The notes: generated from the letters alone by a model not told the origin. DNA of 64,000 bases from Hymenobacter swuensis DY53 (GCF_000576555.1 NZ_CP007145.1:4840242-4904241); one strand, 5' to 3'. Shown: positions 49,612 through 58,441, counted from the stretch's first letter. A program made the numbers and translations.

Positions 49612-49830
49612 GCGGCGGCGTAGCCACCACCGCCAACAGCCGCGCTCCGAACGCCCAATAGCAGTAGGTAACTGCACGGCTCGTTCAGGCGCGGCTGCGG
49701 CCCGGCCGACACAATAAACTGGAAGAGAAAGGGCGGAATGGTAAGCCGGCTTGGCAGTAGGGAAGAGACTCTCGGCTAGTGTATCACCAGCCTCCTGCCT
49801 TCTTCCAGACACCGTTTCGCCGCCGTTCTC

Positions 49831-51750
49831 CTAAAAATGCCAGCGCACGAAAGCCTCAATTCCCTCGTACTCGGGTAAGCCGAGCTGGTCGTAGAGGCGG
49901 GCAGTGGTGCGGTTGCGTTCCTCGGCCCGCTGCCAGAACTCGCGCTGGTCGGCCCCGGGGAATAGCGGCCGATCCTTCTGGCTCTGGTGCTTGAAGATGG
50001 CCCGGCGCTTGCGCGTGAGTTCCTGGGGCGAGAGGGGCACGGCCATCTCAATCTGGTCTACGTCCCATTCCTGCCATGCCCCCCGATACAGCCACACCCG
50101 GCACTCAGCCAGCCACGAGGCATTGGCCGCTTGCAGCCGGCGCATCGCCTCAAAAATAGCTGCCAGACATACCCGATGCGTTCCGTGCGGGTCCGATAGG
50201 TCGCCGGCGGCGTACACCTGCTGGGGGCGAATCTGGTCGAGCAGGTCCATCGTAAGGCGGATATCTTGCTCGCCAATCGGCTTTTTGCGTACCCGGCCGG
50301 TTTCGTAGAAGGGTAAATCCTGGAAATGAATGTTGGCGTCGGGAATACCCGCGTAGCGGCAGGCACTCTTGGCCTCGCCACGCCGGATCAGGCCCTTAAT
50401 CTGCTGCACTTCCTCCGAGTCAACCTGACCTGGGAGTTTGTTCTGCAGGAAATCGGCTACGCGGTGGTACAGGGTTTCGGCGGGCTGCTCATCCAGCCGG
50501 AACATCTCATCGTACTCGGCCACAAACTCGGCAAACCGGATGGCTTCATCATCAAACACGGCAATGTTGCCCGACGTCTGATACGCAACGTGCACATCGT
50601 GCCCCTGATCTACCAGCCGTAGCAGCGTGCCGCCCATCGAAATAACGTCGTCATCGGGGTGGGGTGAGAAGATGAGCACCCGTTTAGGGAAGGGCGCGGC
50701 TCGCTCCGGCCGGTCGGTATCATCGGCGTTGGGCTTGCCACCCGGCCAGCCCGTAATGGTGCGCTGCAACTGCCGAAACACCCGGATGTTGATGTTATAT
50801 GCCAGCCCTGACTGCGCCAGCAGTTCCGAAAGACCGTTTTCGTTGTAATCTTCGTCGGTAAGTTTGAGAATGGGCTTTTGCAAGGTGCGGGCCAGCCACG
50901 TCACGGCCTTGCGCACGGTGGGCGCATGCTGCCAGTTAAGAGTCCGTCCCACCAGCCAGGGCGTTTTCACCCGGGTCAGCTCGGCGCCGGCCGCTTCATC
51001 CAGTACCACGCGCACATTAGGATGCTGCTGCAGGTACGTGGCCGGCACTGAGTCAGTAGGCTCGCCCTCCACCATGCGCTTCACCACCGCGGCCTTACCC
51101 TCGCCCCAGGCCAGCAGCACAATCTCCCGGGCCTCCAGGATAGTGCCTACGCCCATGGTAATAGCGCGGCGCGGTACGTTTTCCTCTCCGTAAAAATCGG
51201 AAGCGGCATCTGTGCGGGTGATGTGGTCGAGGGTGATGAGGCGGGTCCGGGAGGCCGCGCCGGAACCGGGCTCATTAAAGCCAATGTGCCCGGTCCGCCC
51301 AACGCCCAGCACCTGCAAATCAATCCCTCCGGCTTCTCGGATCTGCTCCTCATAATGGCGGCAGAACTCGGCCACCTGCTCTTGCGGCAGCGTGCCGTCC
51401 GGAATGTGTACGTTCTCGGGCCGGATATCAATGCAGTCAAACAGATATTCGTGCATAAAGCGCACGTAACTCTGTAAAGAATCCGGTGCCATCGGGTAAT
51501 ATTCGTCGAGGTTGAATGTCACGACGTTCTGAAAGCTGAGCCCTTCTGCCTGGTGCAGGCGCACCAGTTCTTCATACAAGCGGGTAGGAGTTGAGCCCGT
51601 GGCCAGGCCCAGTACGCAGGTGCGCCCCTCGGCGGCGCGTTGCCGGATCAGGTCGGCAAGTTGCCGGGCCACCGCCACGGAAGCCAGCTCGGAATCGGGG
51701 TAGATGGTGGTGGACAGGCGTTCAGCACGGAGTTCGGTGGCAGTCTGCAT
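49831..51750 (-). CDS. Glucosamine-6-phosphate deaminase fused to LmbE-like deacetylase
   Basis: 639 residues from the ATG complementary to 51748-51750. The N-terminal about 270 residues are NagB: GLATGSTPTRLYEELVRLH, FNLDEYYPM, and VGRTGHIGFNEPGSGAASRT with the catalytic Asp, Glu and His residues. The C-terminal about 240 residues are a PIG-L/LmbE domain with FSPHPDDDVISMGGTLL and DPHGTHRVCL. NagB converts glucosamine-6-P to fructose-6-P and ammonia; the LmbE part would deacetylate an amino sugar. The fusion is known in Bacteroidota. It could use GlcNAc-6-P taken up by the Sus-type system next door (inference). Confidence 0.9.
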   Translation of the reverse strand: MQTATELRAERLSTTIYPDSELASVAVARQLADLIRQRAAEGRTCVLGLATGSTPTRLYEELVRLHQAEGLSFQNVVTFNLDEYYPMAPDSLQSYVRFMHEYLFDCIDIRPENVHIPDGTLPQEQVAEFCRHYEEQIREAGGIDLQVLGVGRTGHIGFNEPGSGAASRTRLITLDHITRTDAASDFYGEENVPRRAITMGVGTILEAREIVLLAWGEGKAAVVKRMVEGEPTDSVPATYLQQHPNVRVVLDEAAGAELTRVKTPWLVGRTLNWQHAPTVRKAVTWLARTLQKPILKLTDEDYNENGLSELLAQSGLAYNINIRVFRQLQRTITGWPGGKPNADDTDRPERAAPFPKRVLIFSPHPDDDVISMGGTLLRLVDQGHDVHVAYQTSGNIAVFDDEAIRFAEFVAEYDEMFRLDEQPAETLYHRVADFLQNKLPGQVDSEEVQQIKGLIRRGEAKSACRYAGIPDANIHFQDLPFYETGRVRKKPIGEQDIRLTMDLLDQIRPQQVYAAGDLSDPHGTHRVCLAAIFEAMRRLQAANASWLAECRVWLYRGAWQEWDVDQIEMAVPLSPQELTRKRRAIFKHQSQKDRPLFPGADQREFWQRAEERNRTTARLYDQLGLPEYEGIEAFVRWHF

Positions 51751-51850
51751 ACGGGAGGTAGTTGGTGGGTCGGTACAGCACGTAAGGTCCGGGAAGTACA
51801 TAGTTCGCCACGACAAACTCCAGTTTCTGCGCAAATTCTTTTCCACTACC

Positions 51851-51887
51851 GGCATATACTGGCCGGCTAAGCCGGCTGGTATATGCC
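51851..51887. repeat. Inverted repeat in the divergent nagB-lmbE promoter region
   Basis: GGCATATACTGGCCGGC and its near-reverse complement GCCGGCTGGTATATGCC, 15 of 17 paired, loop TAA. No T-run; it could be an operator. Confidence 0.55.
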
Positions 51888-52005
51888 CGAAAGCGCATGT
51901 CACAAATGAGCGGTAGTGTGCCTTTGCACAGCCGGCTTCTGCGGGCAATTTGCATAACCGGCTGCGTATTGCCGGGGCCGCCTCCACTCTTACCACTGTA
52001 CTGCT

Positions 52006-52377
52006 ATGACGACTATTGACCCCAAAGATGTTGCGCTGCGCGAACTGGGCTTCGTCCGGATTTCGCTTTATCGAGGCTGGGACTATCCGCTGGGCAACAA
52101 TGAAGCATCTTTTATTCCGGCTACCGACATCCGGTATCTGCACCACACGGTGGCCGTTGATGGCACGCGGCTGTATGCCTATTCCTGGATTAGTGAGCCG
52201 GGCTTCCTGCTGACCACCGAGCGCCACATTTCGGCGCTTGAGCACATGGTAGCAGAGTTAGAAACCGACAACATTCCGTTGCTGAAGCAGCAAGTAGAGA
52301 AATTCTTCTTACGCCACGGTGGCATGGGTCCCCAGATTTCTACCGCCGTACATCGCCCTTTGCCACAGCTTTCCTAG
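52006..52377 (+). CDS. Protein of unknown function
   Basis: 123 residues, ATG 52006. No signal peptide or transmembrane helix is evident. Features are an N-terminal VALRELGFVRISLYRGWDYPL, a short DVRYLHH-like segment and the C-terminal amphipathic helix LLKQQVEKFFLRHGG. It is divergent from nagB-lmbE and followed by a terminator. The sequence reads as a true gene (codon use like neighbours), but no family is recognised. Confidence 0.65.
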   Translation: MTTIDPKDVALRELGFVRISLYRGWDYPLGNNEASFIPATDIRYLHHTVAVDGTRLYAYSWISEPGFLLTTERHISALEHMVAELETDNIPLLKQQVEKFFLRHGGMGPQISTAVHRPLPQLS

Positions 52378-52401
52378 TCACCGTATAGGTAGCAGTAAAA
52401 C

Positions 52402-52437
52402 AAAAAAGGCCTTCCGTGCGATACGAAAGGCCTTTTT
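52402..52437. terminator. Terminator beside tRNA-Phe
   Basis: Stem AAAAAGGCCTT / AAAGGCCTTTTT flanked by A- and T-runs, serving both the unknown gene (+) and the tRNA (-). Confidence 0.8.
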
Positions 52438-52438
52438 G

Positions 52439-52511
<73 letters not shown>

Positions 52512-52552
52512 AGCTCTCGGTTCCCCGAGTGCGTTACCGCCGTTGGGGAGCA

Positions 52553-52582
52553 CAAAAGTAGTAAAGGTTTTGCAACCTGCAA
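52553..52582 (-). promoter_or_regulatory. tRNA-Phe promoter
   Basis: On the - strand: TTG (52580-52582), 19 nt, TACTTTTG (52553-52560). The tRNA begins about 35 nt after the expected start, with a small leader hairpin between. Confidence 0.7.
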
Positions 52583-52691
52583 GAACTGACCGGATTTTTT
52601 TTGCCGGAAGAAACATACCAGCTGAAAAGCTGTAATTTGTTATGCATACCGAGTATATTTCGGGCTAAACCCCAAACCTACCCAAATTCCC

Positions 52692-54074
52692 GTGCACTTC
52701 TCCATTCAAAACATCCTCTTCCTGCTGGTGGCGGTAGCGGGCTTCGGCCTGTTTGCCTGGCAAGCGCGGAAGATCCGGGCCAATATCCTCGTCGGGCGCG
52801 ACCGGGACATGAGCGGCCACGTCAATGAGCGCCTCTGGAAGACGCTGCTGGTGGCCTTCGGGCAGCAGAAGATGTTCAAGCGCCTCACGCCGGCCTTTTT
52901 GCACCTGATTGTATACGTCGGCTTCATCGTCATCAACATCGAAGTCATTGAAATCATGGTGGACGGCCTATTCGGTACCCACCGGTTTCTGCAGTTCCTA
53001 GGCCCGCTGTACTCGGCCCTGACGGGCACCAACGAGGTGCTGGGCGCGCTGGTGGTGCTGGCCGTGGTGGTGTTCTGGTGGCGCCGCAACGTAGGCGTAG
53101 TACGCCGTTTCACCGGCCCCGAGCTACGGGCCTGGCCCAAACTCGACGCCAACGTGATTCTCTACGTGGAGGTGGTACTGATGGTGGCCCTGTTCACGAT
53201 GAACGCCGCCGACCTGAAGTTGCATCAGCTGGAAGGCAAGGACCTGCCCGGCGCGTTTCCGGTCAGCAGCCTGCTGACGGGCCTGTTCCCCGATAACCTC
53301 ACGGCCCTGGCCGTGCTGGAGCGTGTGGGCTGGTGGGCGCACATTGTAGGCATTCTGCTGTTCCTGAACTACTTGCCTAGCAGTAAGCACTTCCACATCA
53401 TCATGGCCTTCCCGAACGTGTTCTACTCCCGGCTGGTGCCGCAGGGGCAGTTCTCGAACGTGGAAAGCATCACCCACGAGGTGAAAGCCATGATGGACCC
53501 CAGCTACCAGGTGCCCGCCCCGGCCACCAATCCCGATGGCTCGGCTGCCGCGCCCACGCCCTTCGGCGCTAAAGACGTGGACGACCTGGCCTGGACCAAC
53601 CTGCTCAGTGCCTACTCCTGCACCGAGTGCGGCCGCTGCACCTCGGTGTGCCCGGCCAACCTCACCGGTAAGCTCCTCTCGCCCCGCAAAATCATCATGG
53701 ATACCCGGGATAGGGTGGAGGAGAAGTACAACTCACCCCTGATTTTCCACCCCAGCCTGTACGGCCCGGAGGCCAAGCACAACCCCCAGGAGCAGCTCGA
53801 CAAGGAAAACCACACCCTGCTGCGCGGCTACGTAACGCCCGAGGAGTTGTGGGCCTGCACCACCTGCAACGCCTGCGTGGAAGCCTGCCCGGTGAACATC
53901 AACCCGCTGGAAAGCATCGTGGAAATGCGCCGCTTCCTGGTGCTGGAAGAGTCGGCCGCGCCTAACTCCCTGAACGTGATGTTCAGCAACATCGAAAACA
54001 ACGGCGCGCCGTGGGCCTTCTCGCCCTCCGACCGGTTCAACTGGGCCGACGACCTGTTCGTGGCGGAGAAGTAG
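52692..54074 (+). CDS. Membrane iron-sulfur oxidoreductase subunit (HdrD/GlpC-like N-terminal part)
   Basis: 460 residues from GTG 52692. The first about 240 residues hold five to six helices (NILFLLVAVAGFGLFAWQA, FLHLIVYVGFIVINIEVI, VLGALVVLAVVVFWW, VILYVEVVLMVALF, HIVGILLFLNYL), a heme-free b-type-like membrane part. Two 4Fe-4S motifs follow: CTECGRCTSVCP and CTTCNACVEACP. The CCG domains normally fused after these are in the next gene. Electron flow is from membrane quinone or cytosolic thiol pools; the exact reaction is unknown. The gene pair is conserved across Bacteroidota. Confidence 0.88.
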   Translation: MHFSIQNILFLLVAVAGFGLFAWQARKIRANILVGRDRDMSGHVNERLWKTLLVAFGQQKMFKRLTPAFLHLIVYVGFIVINIEVIEIMVDGLFGTHRFLQFLGPLYSALTGTNEVLGALVVLAVVVFWWRRNVGVVRRFTGPELRAWPKLDANVILYVEVVLMVALFTMNAADLKLHQLEGKDLPGAFPVSSLLTGLFPDNLTALAVLERVGWWAHIVGILLFLNYLPSSKHFHIIMAFPNVFYSRLVPQGQFSNVESITHEVKAMMDPSYQVPAPATNPDGSAAAPTPFGAKDVDDLAWTNLLSAYSCTECGRCTSVCPANLTGKLLSPRKIIMDTRDRVEEKYNSPLIFHPSLYGPEAKHNPQEQLDKENHTLLRGYVTPEELWACTTCNACVEACPVNINPLESIVEMRRFLVLEESAAPNSLNVMFSNIENNGAPWAFSPSDRFNWADDLFVAEK

Positions 54075-54075
54075 C

Positions 54076-54197
54076 GAGTATTGGGTAGTGAGTATTGAGT
54101 AATTAGACACTCGTGTGCCGCTCTCTCTGCCTCACCCAACTTATTGCTGCTTCTTTTTTCCCTTGTCTCAATACTCAATACCGACTACTCACTACTA
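54076..54197. repeat. Intergenic inverted repeat between the iron-sulfur genes (copy E)
   Basis: Left arm 54076-54109 has AGTATTGGGTAGTGAGTATTG. The right arm 54163-54197 reversed has GTAGTGAGTAGTCGGTATTG. It fills exactly the gap between the stop (54074) and the next ATG (54200). Confidence 0.75.
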
Positions 54198-54199
54198 TA

Positions 54200-55096
54200 A
54201 TGGCTGAACAAACTGCCAAACGTCCCGTATCTGTTCCGCTGATGGCCGACCTGGCCGCCCGGGGCGAGTCGCCGGAAATCCTGTTCTGGGTGGGCTGCGC
54301 CGGCGCCTTCGACGACCGGTACAAGCGTGTAACCCGCGCCTTCGTTCGCATTCTGGAGCACGTAGGCGTGAGCTACGCCGTGCTGGGCATGGAGGAATCC
54401 TGCACCGGCGACCCGGCCAAGCGCGCCGGCAACGAATTCCTGTTTCAGATGCAGGCCATGACCAACATTGCCACCCTCAACGGCTATGGCATCAAGAAGG
54501 TGGTCACGGCCTGCCCACACTGCTTCAACACCATCAAAAACGAGTATCCCGCGCTGGGCGGCGAGTTTGAGGTGATTCATCACAGCACCTTTCTGCAGCA
54601 ACTCATCAACGAGGGCAAGGTGACGGCCAAGGGCGGCGAGTCGTTCAAGGGCCGACGCATCACCTTCCACGACTCCTGCTACCTAGGCCGCGCCAACAAC
54701 ATCTACGAAGCGCCTCGCGAGGTGCTGGAAGTGCTCGACGCCGACCTGCTGGAGATGAAGCGCTGCAAAACCAACGGCCTCTGCTGCGGGGCCGGTGGTG
54801 CCCAGATGTGGAAAGAGCCCGAGCCCGGCAAAAAGGACGTGAACATTGAGCGGACTGAAGAAGCCTTGGCTACCTTGGATGGCGACGCCGATGTGCTGCT
54901 GAACCTGCAGGGCGTGGAAAGCACCGCGCCGGTGTTGCCCGCCGGCTCCAACCGCGGCGGCAGCGTAATTGCCGTGGCCTGCCCCTTCTGCATGACTATG
55001 ATGGCCGACGGCGTAAAGAACAAGGAGCGCGAACAGGACGTGCAGGTGTTCGACTTGGCCGAACTGATTGCCTCCGCCGAAGGCCTCAACGCTTAG
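54200..55096 (+). CDS. CCG-domain iron-sulfur oxidoreductase subunit (HdrB/GlpC-like)
   Basis: 298 residues from ATG 54200; an earlier GTG would run through the inverted repeat. It has two cysteine-rich CCG domains: ILFWVGCAGAFDDRYKRV with ACPHCFNTIKNEYP, and HDSCYLGRANNIYEAPREVL with LCCGAGGAQMWKE and VACPFCMTMMADG. These bind a noncubane iron-sulfur cluster in HdrB. Together with the upstream gene it makes a complete HdrD/GlpC-type enzyme that has been split in two. It is followed by a terminator. Confidence 0.9.
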   Translation: MAEQTAKRPVSVPLMADLAARGESPEILFWVGCAGAFDDRYKRVTRAFVRILEHVGVSYAVLGMEESCTGDPAKRAGNEFLFQMQAMTNIATLNGYGIKKVVTACPHCFNTIKNEYPALGGEFEVIHHSTFLQQLINEGKVTAKGGESFKGRRITFHDSCYLGRANNIYEAPREVLEVLDADLLEMKRCKTNGLCCGAGGAQMWKEPEPGKKDVNIERTEEALATLDGDADVLLNLQGVESTAPVLPAGSNRGGSVIAVACPFCMTMMADGVKNKEREQDVQVFDLAELIASAEGLNA

Positions 55097-55099
55097 CAA

Positions 55100-55172
55100 G
55101 TACTTAGTTGGTAGTGTCTAGTGCTTAGCTTATTCGGCTTTTGAATAGAGAAACAGCCTAAGCACTAATTAC
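55100..55172. repeat. Short inverted repeat after the iron-sulfur gene (copy F)
   Basis: TAGTGTCTAGTGCTTAG pairs imperfectly with CTAAGCACTAATTAC. It overlaps the start of the following terminator. Confidence 0.45.
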
Positions 55173-55210
55173 AGCCCCGCACCGGAACTTCCGGGCGGGG
55201 CTGTTTCTTT
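55171..55210 (+). terminator. Terminator before the small conserved gene
   Basis: Stem ACAGCCCCGC / GCGGGGCTGT with inner CGG/CCG pairing, followed by TTCTTT. Confidence 0.8.
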
Positions 55211-55298
55211 GTAACAGAGAGGCAGGCTGGCTGACAACACGGGTTGTACCTTGCCGTTGTAATTGGCAGCCGCGCCTCGCTGCCCCAAGCTTCTGCTT

Positions 55299-55793
55299 AT
55301 GTACGTGCCCTTCGATCAGCTTCCCGCTTCCGCCCGCATCTGGATTTACCAGGCCAACCGGCCGTTTACCGCCGCCGAGCTGGAAAACCTGCAACCGGCC
55401 CTACGCCGCTTCGTCGACGAGTGGACCAGCCACGGCCGCACCCTGGCGGCTTCTGTGGCCGTACTGCATCAGCAGTTTCTGGTAGTAGGATTGGATGAAG
55501 CCGTAGCTGACGCCAGCGGCTGCTCCATCGATGCCTCCGTGCGCTTTGTGCAAAGCATCGAGCAGCAGCAGCAGGTACAGTTGCTGGAAAAGTCGAAGCT
55601 GGCCTTCCTGCTGGACGGGAACGTAATGCTCCTCGACCGCACGGCGCTCAAAGAAGCTGTGGCCGCTGGTGCCTTGCAGACCGATACGCCCTATTTTGAT
55701 GCTACCCGTACCACAGTAGGCCAGCTCCAAGCCGGGTGGCCTGCTCCGGCGGGTACTACTTGGCTGGCCCGATATTTTCAGTCCGTTGCCTAA
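55299..55793 (+). CDS. Small conserved protein (so-called ABC transporter ATPase family)
   Basis: 164 residues from ATG 55299. No Walker motifs are seen, so the database name ABC transporter ATPase is misleading. Features are an N-terminal YVPFDQLPASARIWIYQANR, an amphipathic middle (HGRTLAASVAVLHQQFLVVG) and the C-terminal TTWLARYFQSVA. In Bacteroidota this gene often follows the split iron-sulfur pair, so it may serve in the same process. The function is unknown. It ends 104 nt before the OmpA gene. Confidence 0.75.
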   Translation: MYVPFDQLPASARIWIYQANRPFTAAELENLQPALRRFVDEWTSHGRTLAASVAVLHQQFLVVGLDEAVADASGCSIDASVRFVQSIEQQQQVQLLEKSKLAFLLDGNVMLLDRTALKEAVAAGALQTDTPYFDATRTTVGQLQAGWPAPAGTTWLARYFQSVA

Positions 55794-55896
55794 GCCTTCT
55801 AGGCAACGGAAAATTCACGGAATCATTAGTATTATTAACACCGGGTTCCGCCCTGCTACCCTAGGGCCGGCACCTATCCTTCAGCTTCCTGCTCCC

Positions 55897-57828
55897 ATGA
55901 AACACTATCTTCTTCCGTGCGCTATCCTAAGTTCTGCTGCAGTCCTTACCAGCTGTGCTACCTCGGGCAGCCTGAGCAAGGCCGACAAGCGGTTTGCCCG
56001 TGGTGAGTATGAAGCTGCTATTGCCTTATATAAGGCTGATGTAGCAAAGGGCCGCAACGTGGCCCAGGCCAATTACCGTTTGGCCGAGTCGTATCGGCTT
56101 TCTAACCGCGCCGAACTGGCCGAGGAATACTACAAGGCGGCTATGGCCGGTGGGGTTAAGAACTCGGAAGCCGGTTACCATTACGCGCAGGCATTGCGGG
56201 CCAGTGGGAAATTCGAGGAAGCTGCGGCTCAGTTTGAAAGCTACGCTCAGAATGGCAGCAACCGCACGCTGGCTGGCTTGGCTGAAACCGAAGCCAAAAA
56301 CGCCCGTGCCGCTACCAGCATTGTGGCCATGCGCACCAACAACGAGGTGCTGCCACTCGATCAGATCAACACGCCCGCCGCTGAGTTCAGCACCACCCGT
56401 ATACCAGATACCAAGGAGTTGGTCTTTGCCTCCGGGCGGGAAGGCAAGGTATATGTCGGCAACGGAGAAGGTTACAACGACCTATACGCTGTCAAATTCG
56501 ACGATGACCAGAAGCTGACCGGCGGCACCGTCCGCAAACTCGACCCAATCATTAATTCCGCCGATAAGCACGAAGCCAGTGCCACCTATTCGCCCGATGG
56601 CAAGATGATGGTATTCGCCCGTTCCAACAACGGCTCCAAAAAGGGCTACCTGAGCGTTGATTTGTGGGTTTCCTACTTCCGGGGCGGCGCTTGGACGGAG
56701 CCGGAAATTTTGCGCGGCGTAAACAGCAGTACCGCCGATGAGTTCTCGCCGGTTTTCTCACCCGATGGTCAGACATTGTATTTTGCCTCCACCCGTAAAG
56801 GCGGCCTTGGCGGCAACGACCTGTACAAGTCCACGATGGAAAGCCCTGGTCGCTTCTCCACCCCCGAAAACCTCGGCGACCAGATCAACACGCCCGGCAA
56901 CGAAAACTACCCGGCCGTTTCCCCTGATGGAACTCTGTATTTTTCCTCCGATGGGCAGCCCGGCCTAGGAAAGCTTGACATCTTTAAGGTCGAGAAAGGC
57001 AAAGTGGTAAACCTCGGTGCTCCTATTAATAGTAACGGCGACGATTTCGCCCCCTTCTTTACAGATAAGAAGATGGGTGTATTCTCTTCCAACCGGTCCG
57101 GCGGCAAAGGCTCCGACGACCTGTATCTGTTCCGTGAGAAACCCATCAAGCTCGTCACCTTCTATGCTGATGGTACGCTGGTAGAACGTAACGACAAAAC
57201 CGGCCAGACCGCTCCCGTCCCGAATGAGGCTGTAGGTCTCTATAATAATAAGGGACAGAAGCTTCAGGAAGCCACTACTGGCCCCGATGGTAAATTCAGT
57301 ATGAAGCTCGATACGGCTGCCGCTAGCTACTCCCTCGTTGCTGACCGTCCGGGGTACTTTACCGCCCGCAATTCGCTTAGCACCATTGGCCGCAAGCCCG
57401 CCCAGGATGCGCTGCCCGATCCGATGAATGATGTGAAAGTGCCCGTCACTCTCACTCTCACCAAAATTGTTAAAAACAAAGCCATTGTAGTCGATAACAT
57501 CTTCTACGATTACGATAAGGCCGATATCCGCCCCGATGCGGCGCTGGAACTAGATAAACTCGTAGAAACCCTCAACGACAACCCCAAAATCACCATCGAA
57601 CTCAGTTCTCACACCGACTCTCGGGGTAAAGACGCCTACAACATGGCCCTATCACAGCGCCGCGCCGAGTCGGCTGTAGCCTACATTGTTTCCAAAGGCG
57701 TTGATAAAGCCCGTATTACGGCCAAAGGATACGGGGAAAGCCGCCCCGTGCTAAAAGCCGCTAAGACGGAAGAAGAATACCAGCGCAACCGCCGCACGGA
57801 ATTCAAAGTGACGAAAATTGCCGAATAG
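55897..57828 (+). CDS. PorE-like OmpA-family lipoprotein (TPR, WD40, CRD, OmpA)
   Basis: 643 residues from ATG 55897; the lipobox is LTSC. Domains in order are TPR-like helices (about 25-130, with YEAAIALYKADVAKGR), a WD40-type propeller (about 160-440, with repeats such as FSPVFSPDGQTLYFASTRKGG), a carboxypeptidase regulatory-like domain (about 455-530, GLYNNKGQKLQEATTGPDGK), and an OmpA-C peptidoglycan-binding domain (about 545-643, FYDYDKADIRPDA, SSHTDSRGKDAYNMALSQRRA). This is the layout of PorE, which anchors type IX secretion to peptidoglycan. Other OmpA lipoproteins share parts of it, so the name is probable but not proven. Confidence 0.75.
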   Translation: MKHYLLPCAILSSAAVLTSCATSGSLSKADKRFARGEYEAAIALYKADVAKGRNVAQANYRLAESYRLSNRAELAEEYYKAAMAGGVKNSEAGYHYAQALRASGKFEEAAAQFESYAQNGSNRTLAGLAETEAKNARAATSIVAMRTNNEVLPLDQINTPAAEFSTTRIPDTKELVFASGREGKVYVGNGEGYNDLYAVKFDDDQKLTGGTVRKLDPIINSADKHEASATYSPDGKMMVFARSNNGSKKGYLSVDLWVSYFRGGAWTEPEILRGVNSSTADEFSPVFSPDGQTLYFASTRKGGLGGNDLYKSTMESPGRFSTPENLGDQINTPGNENYPAVSPDGTLYFSSDGQPGLGKLDIFKVEKGKVVNLGAPINSNGDDFAPFFTDKKMGVFSSNRSGGKGSDDLYLFREKPIKLVTFYADGTLVERNDKTGQTAPVPNEAVGLYNNKGQKLQEATTGPDGKFSMKLDTAAASYSLVADRPGYFTARNSLSTIGRKPAQDALPDPMNDVKVPVTLTLTKIVKNKAIVVDNIFYDYDKADIRPDAALELDKLVETLNDNPKITIELSSHTDSRGKDAYNMALSQRRAESAVAYIVSKGVDKARITAKGYGESRPVLKAAKTEEEYQRNRRTEFKVTKIAE

Positions 57829-57843
57829 GCTTTCCAAGCAGTC

Positions 57844-57879
57844 AAAAGGCCCGATTTGCACTAGCAAGTCGGGCCTTTT
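57844..57879 (+). terminator. Terminator after the PorE-like gene
   Basis: AAAAGGCCCGATTTGC / TCGGGCCTTTT stem with T-run, a 10-bp core. Confidence 0.85.
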
Positions 57880-58230
57880 CTGCGTCTTGTTCAGCCACGC
57901 ACGGTACTCTTATATATATAGTGTCGCCAAACAGCCCTCTTTCGGGTAGTAGTCGGCCAGCAACTCATTTCGTTTTCAATAGAAGAATAGTCGTTGGCAC
58001 GCGTGGGCAACGTTCTTGGTTAGGGGTAAAGTCATCCTATCGTGAGTGGCGTAAGTGTACTATCAGTTTCTTCCTGGGGTATTCTGCACATAACCGCACG
58101 TCTATATGTTGCCAACTACTAATCGGCACGAGCATTGGTGAGTGGAACTGCAACACAAGGGTAAAAAAGAATGGGACTGATACTGTGGGAGAAAGGGGAT
58201 TTCAGCGGGTCTTGAACGGGTTTTTTCAGT
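57880..58230. other. Gene-free AT-richer stretch upstream of the rRNA promoters
   Basis: About 350 nt of lower GC than the neighbourhood, with TATATATATAG near 57911 and an imperfect palindrome CGTTGGCACGCGTGGGCAACG at 57992. A 104-codon open frame (57921-58235) shows no recognisable protein features and is not annotated. Nothing else is clearly supported. Confidence 0.4.
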
Positions 58231-58236
58231 GGTAGG

Positions 58237-58268
58237 TTAGGAAGTAGCGGTAAAAGCCCGCACTTTTG
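58237..58268 (+). promoter_or_regulatory. Degenerate upstream rRNA promoter (P0)
   Basis: TTA (58237-58239), 21 nt, CACTTTTG (58261-58268), followed by CACTCCC as in the good copies. Both boxes have one deviation from consensus. Confidence 0.35.
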
Positions 58269-58409
58269 CACTCCCAATCCGAAACGCGGAAGGGGCCGCT
58301 GCCAATCTTCGGGCCACCAGCGCGCAAGTTCTTCTTTGCCTCCCGGCTTCTTTCTACAGCTCGCAGCTTTCCTTCGAAAAAGCGAGTTGAAAAAAGTTCG
58401 CCTGCGGGA

Positions 58410-58441
58410 TTGCAAATGGCAGCGAGAAAGTGCTATCTTTG
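58410..58441 (+). promoter_or_regulatory. rRNA promoter P1
   Basis: TTG (58410-58412), 21 nt, TATCTTTG (58434-58441), then GCACCCCGCTTC. An A-run precedes the -33 element. Confidence 0.8.

Noticed and set aside
49573..49812. 80-codon N-terminal extension of the ECF sigma factor
   Set aside because: It runs through the TTG / TACCTTTG promoter, and the extra residues have no sigma-family similarity.
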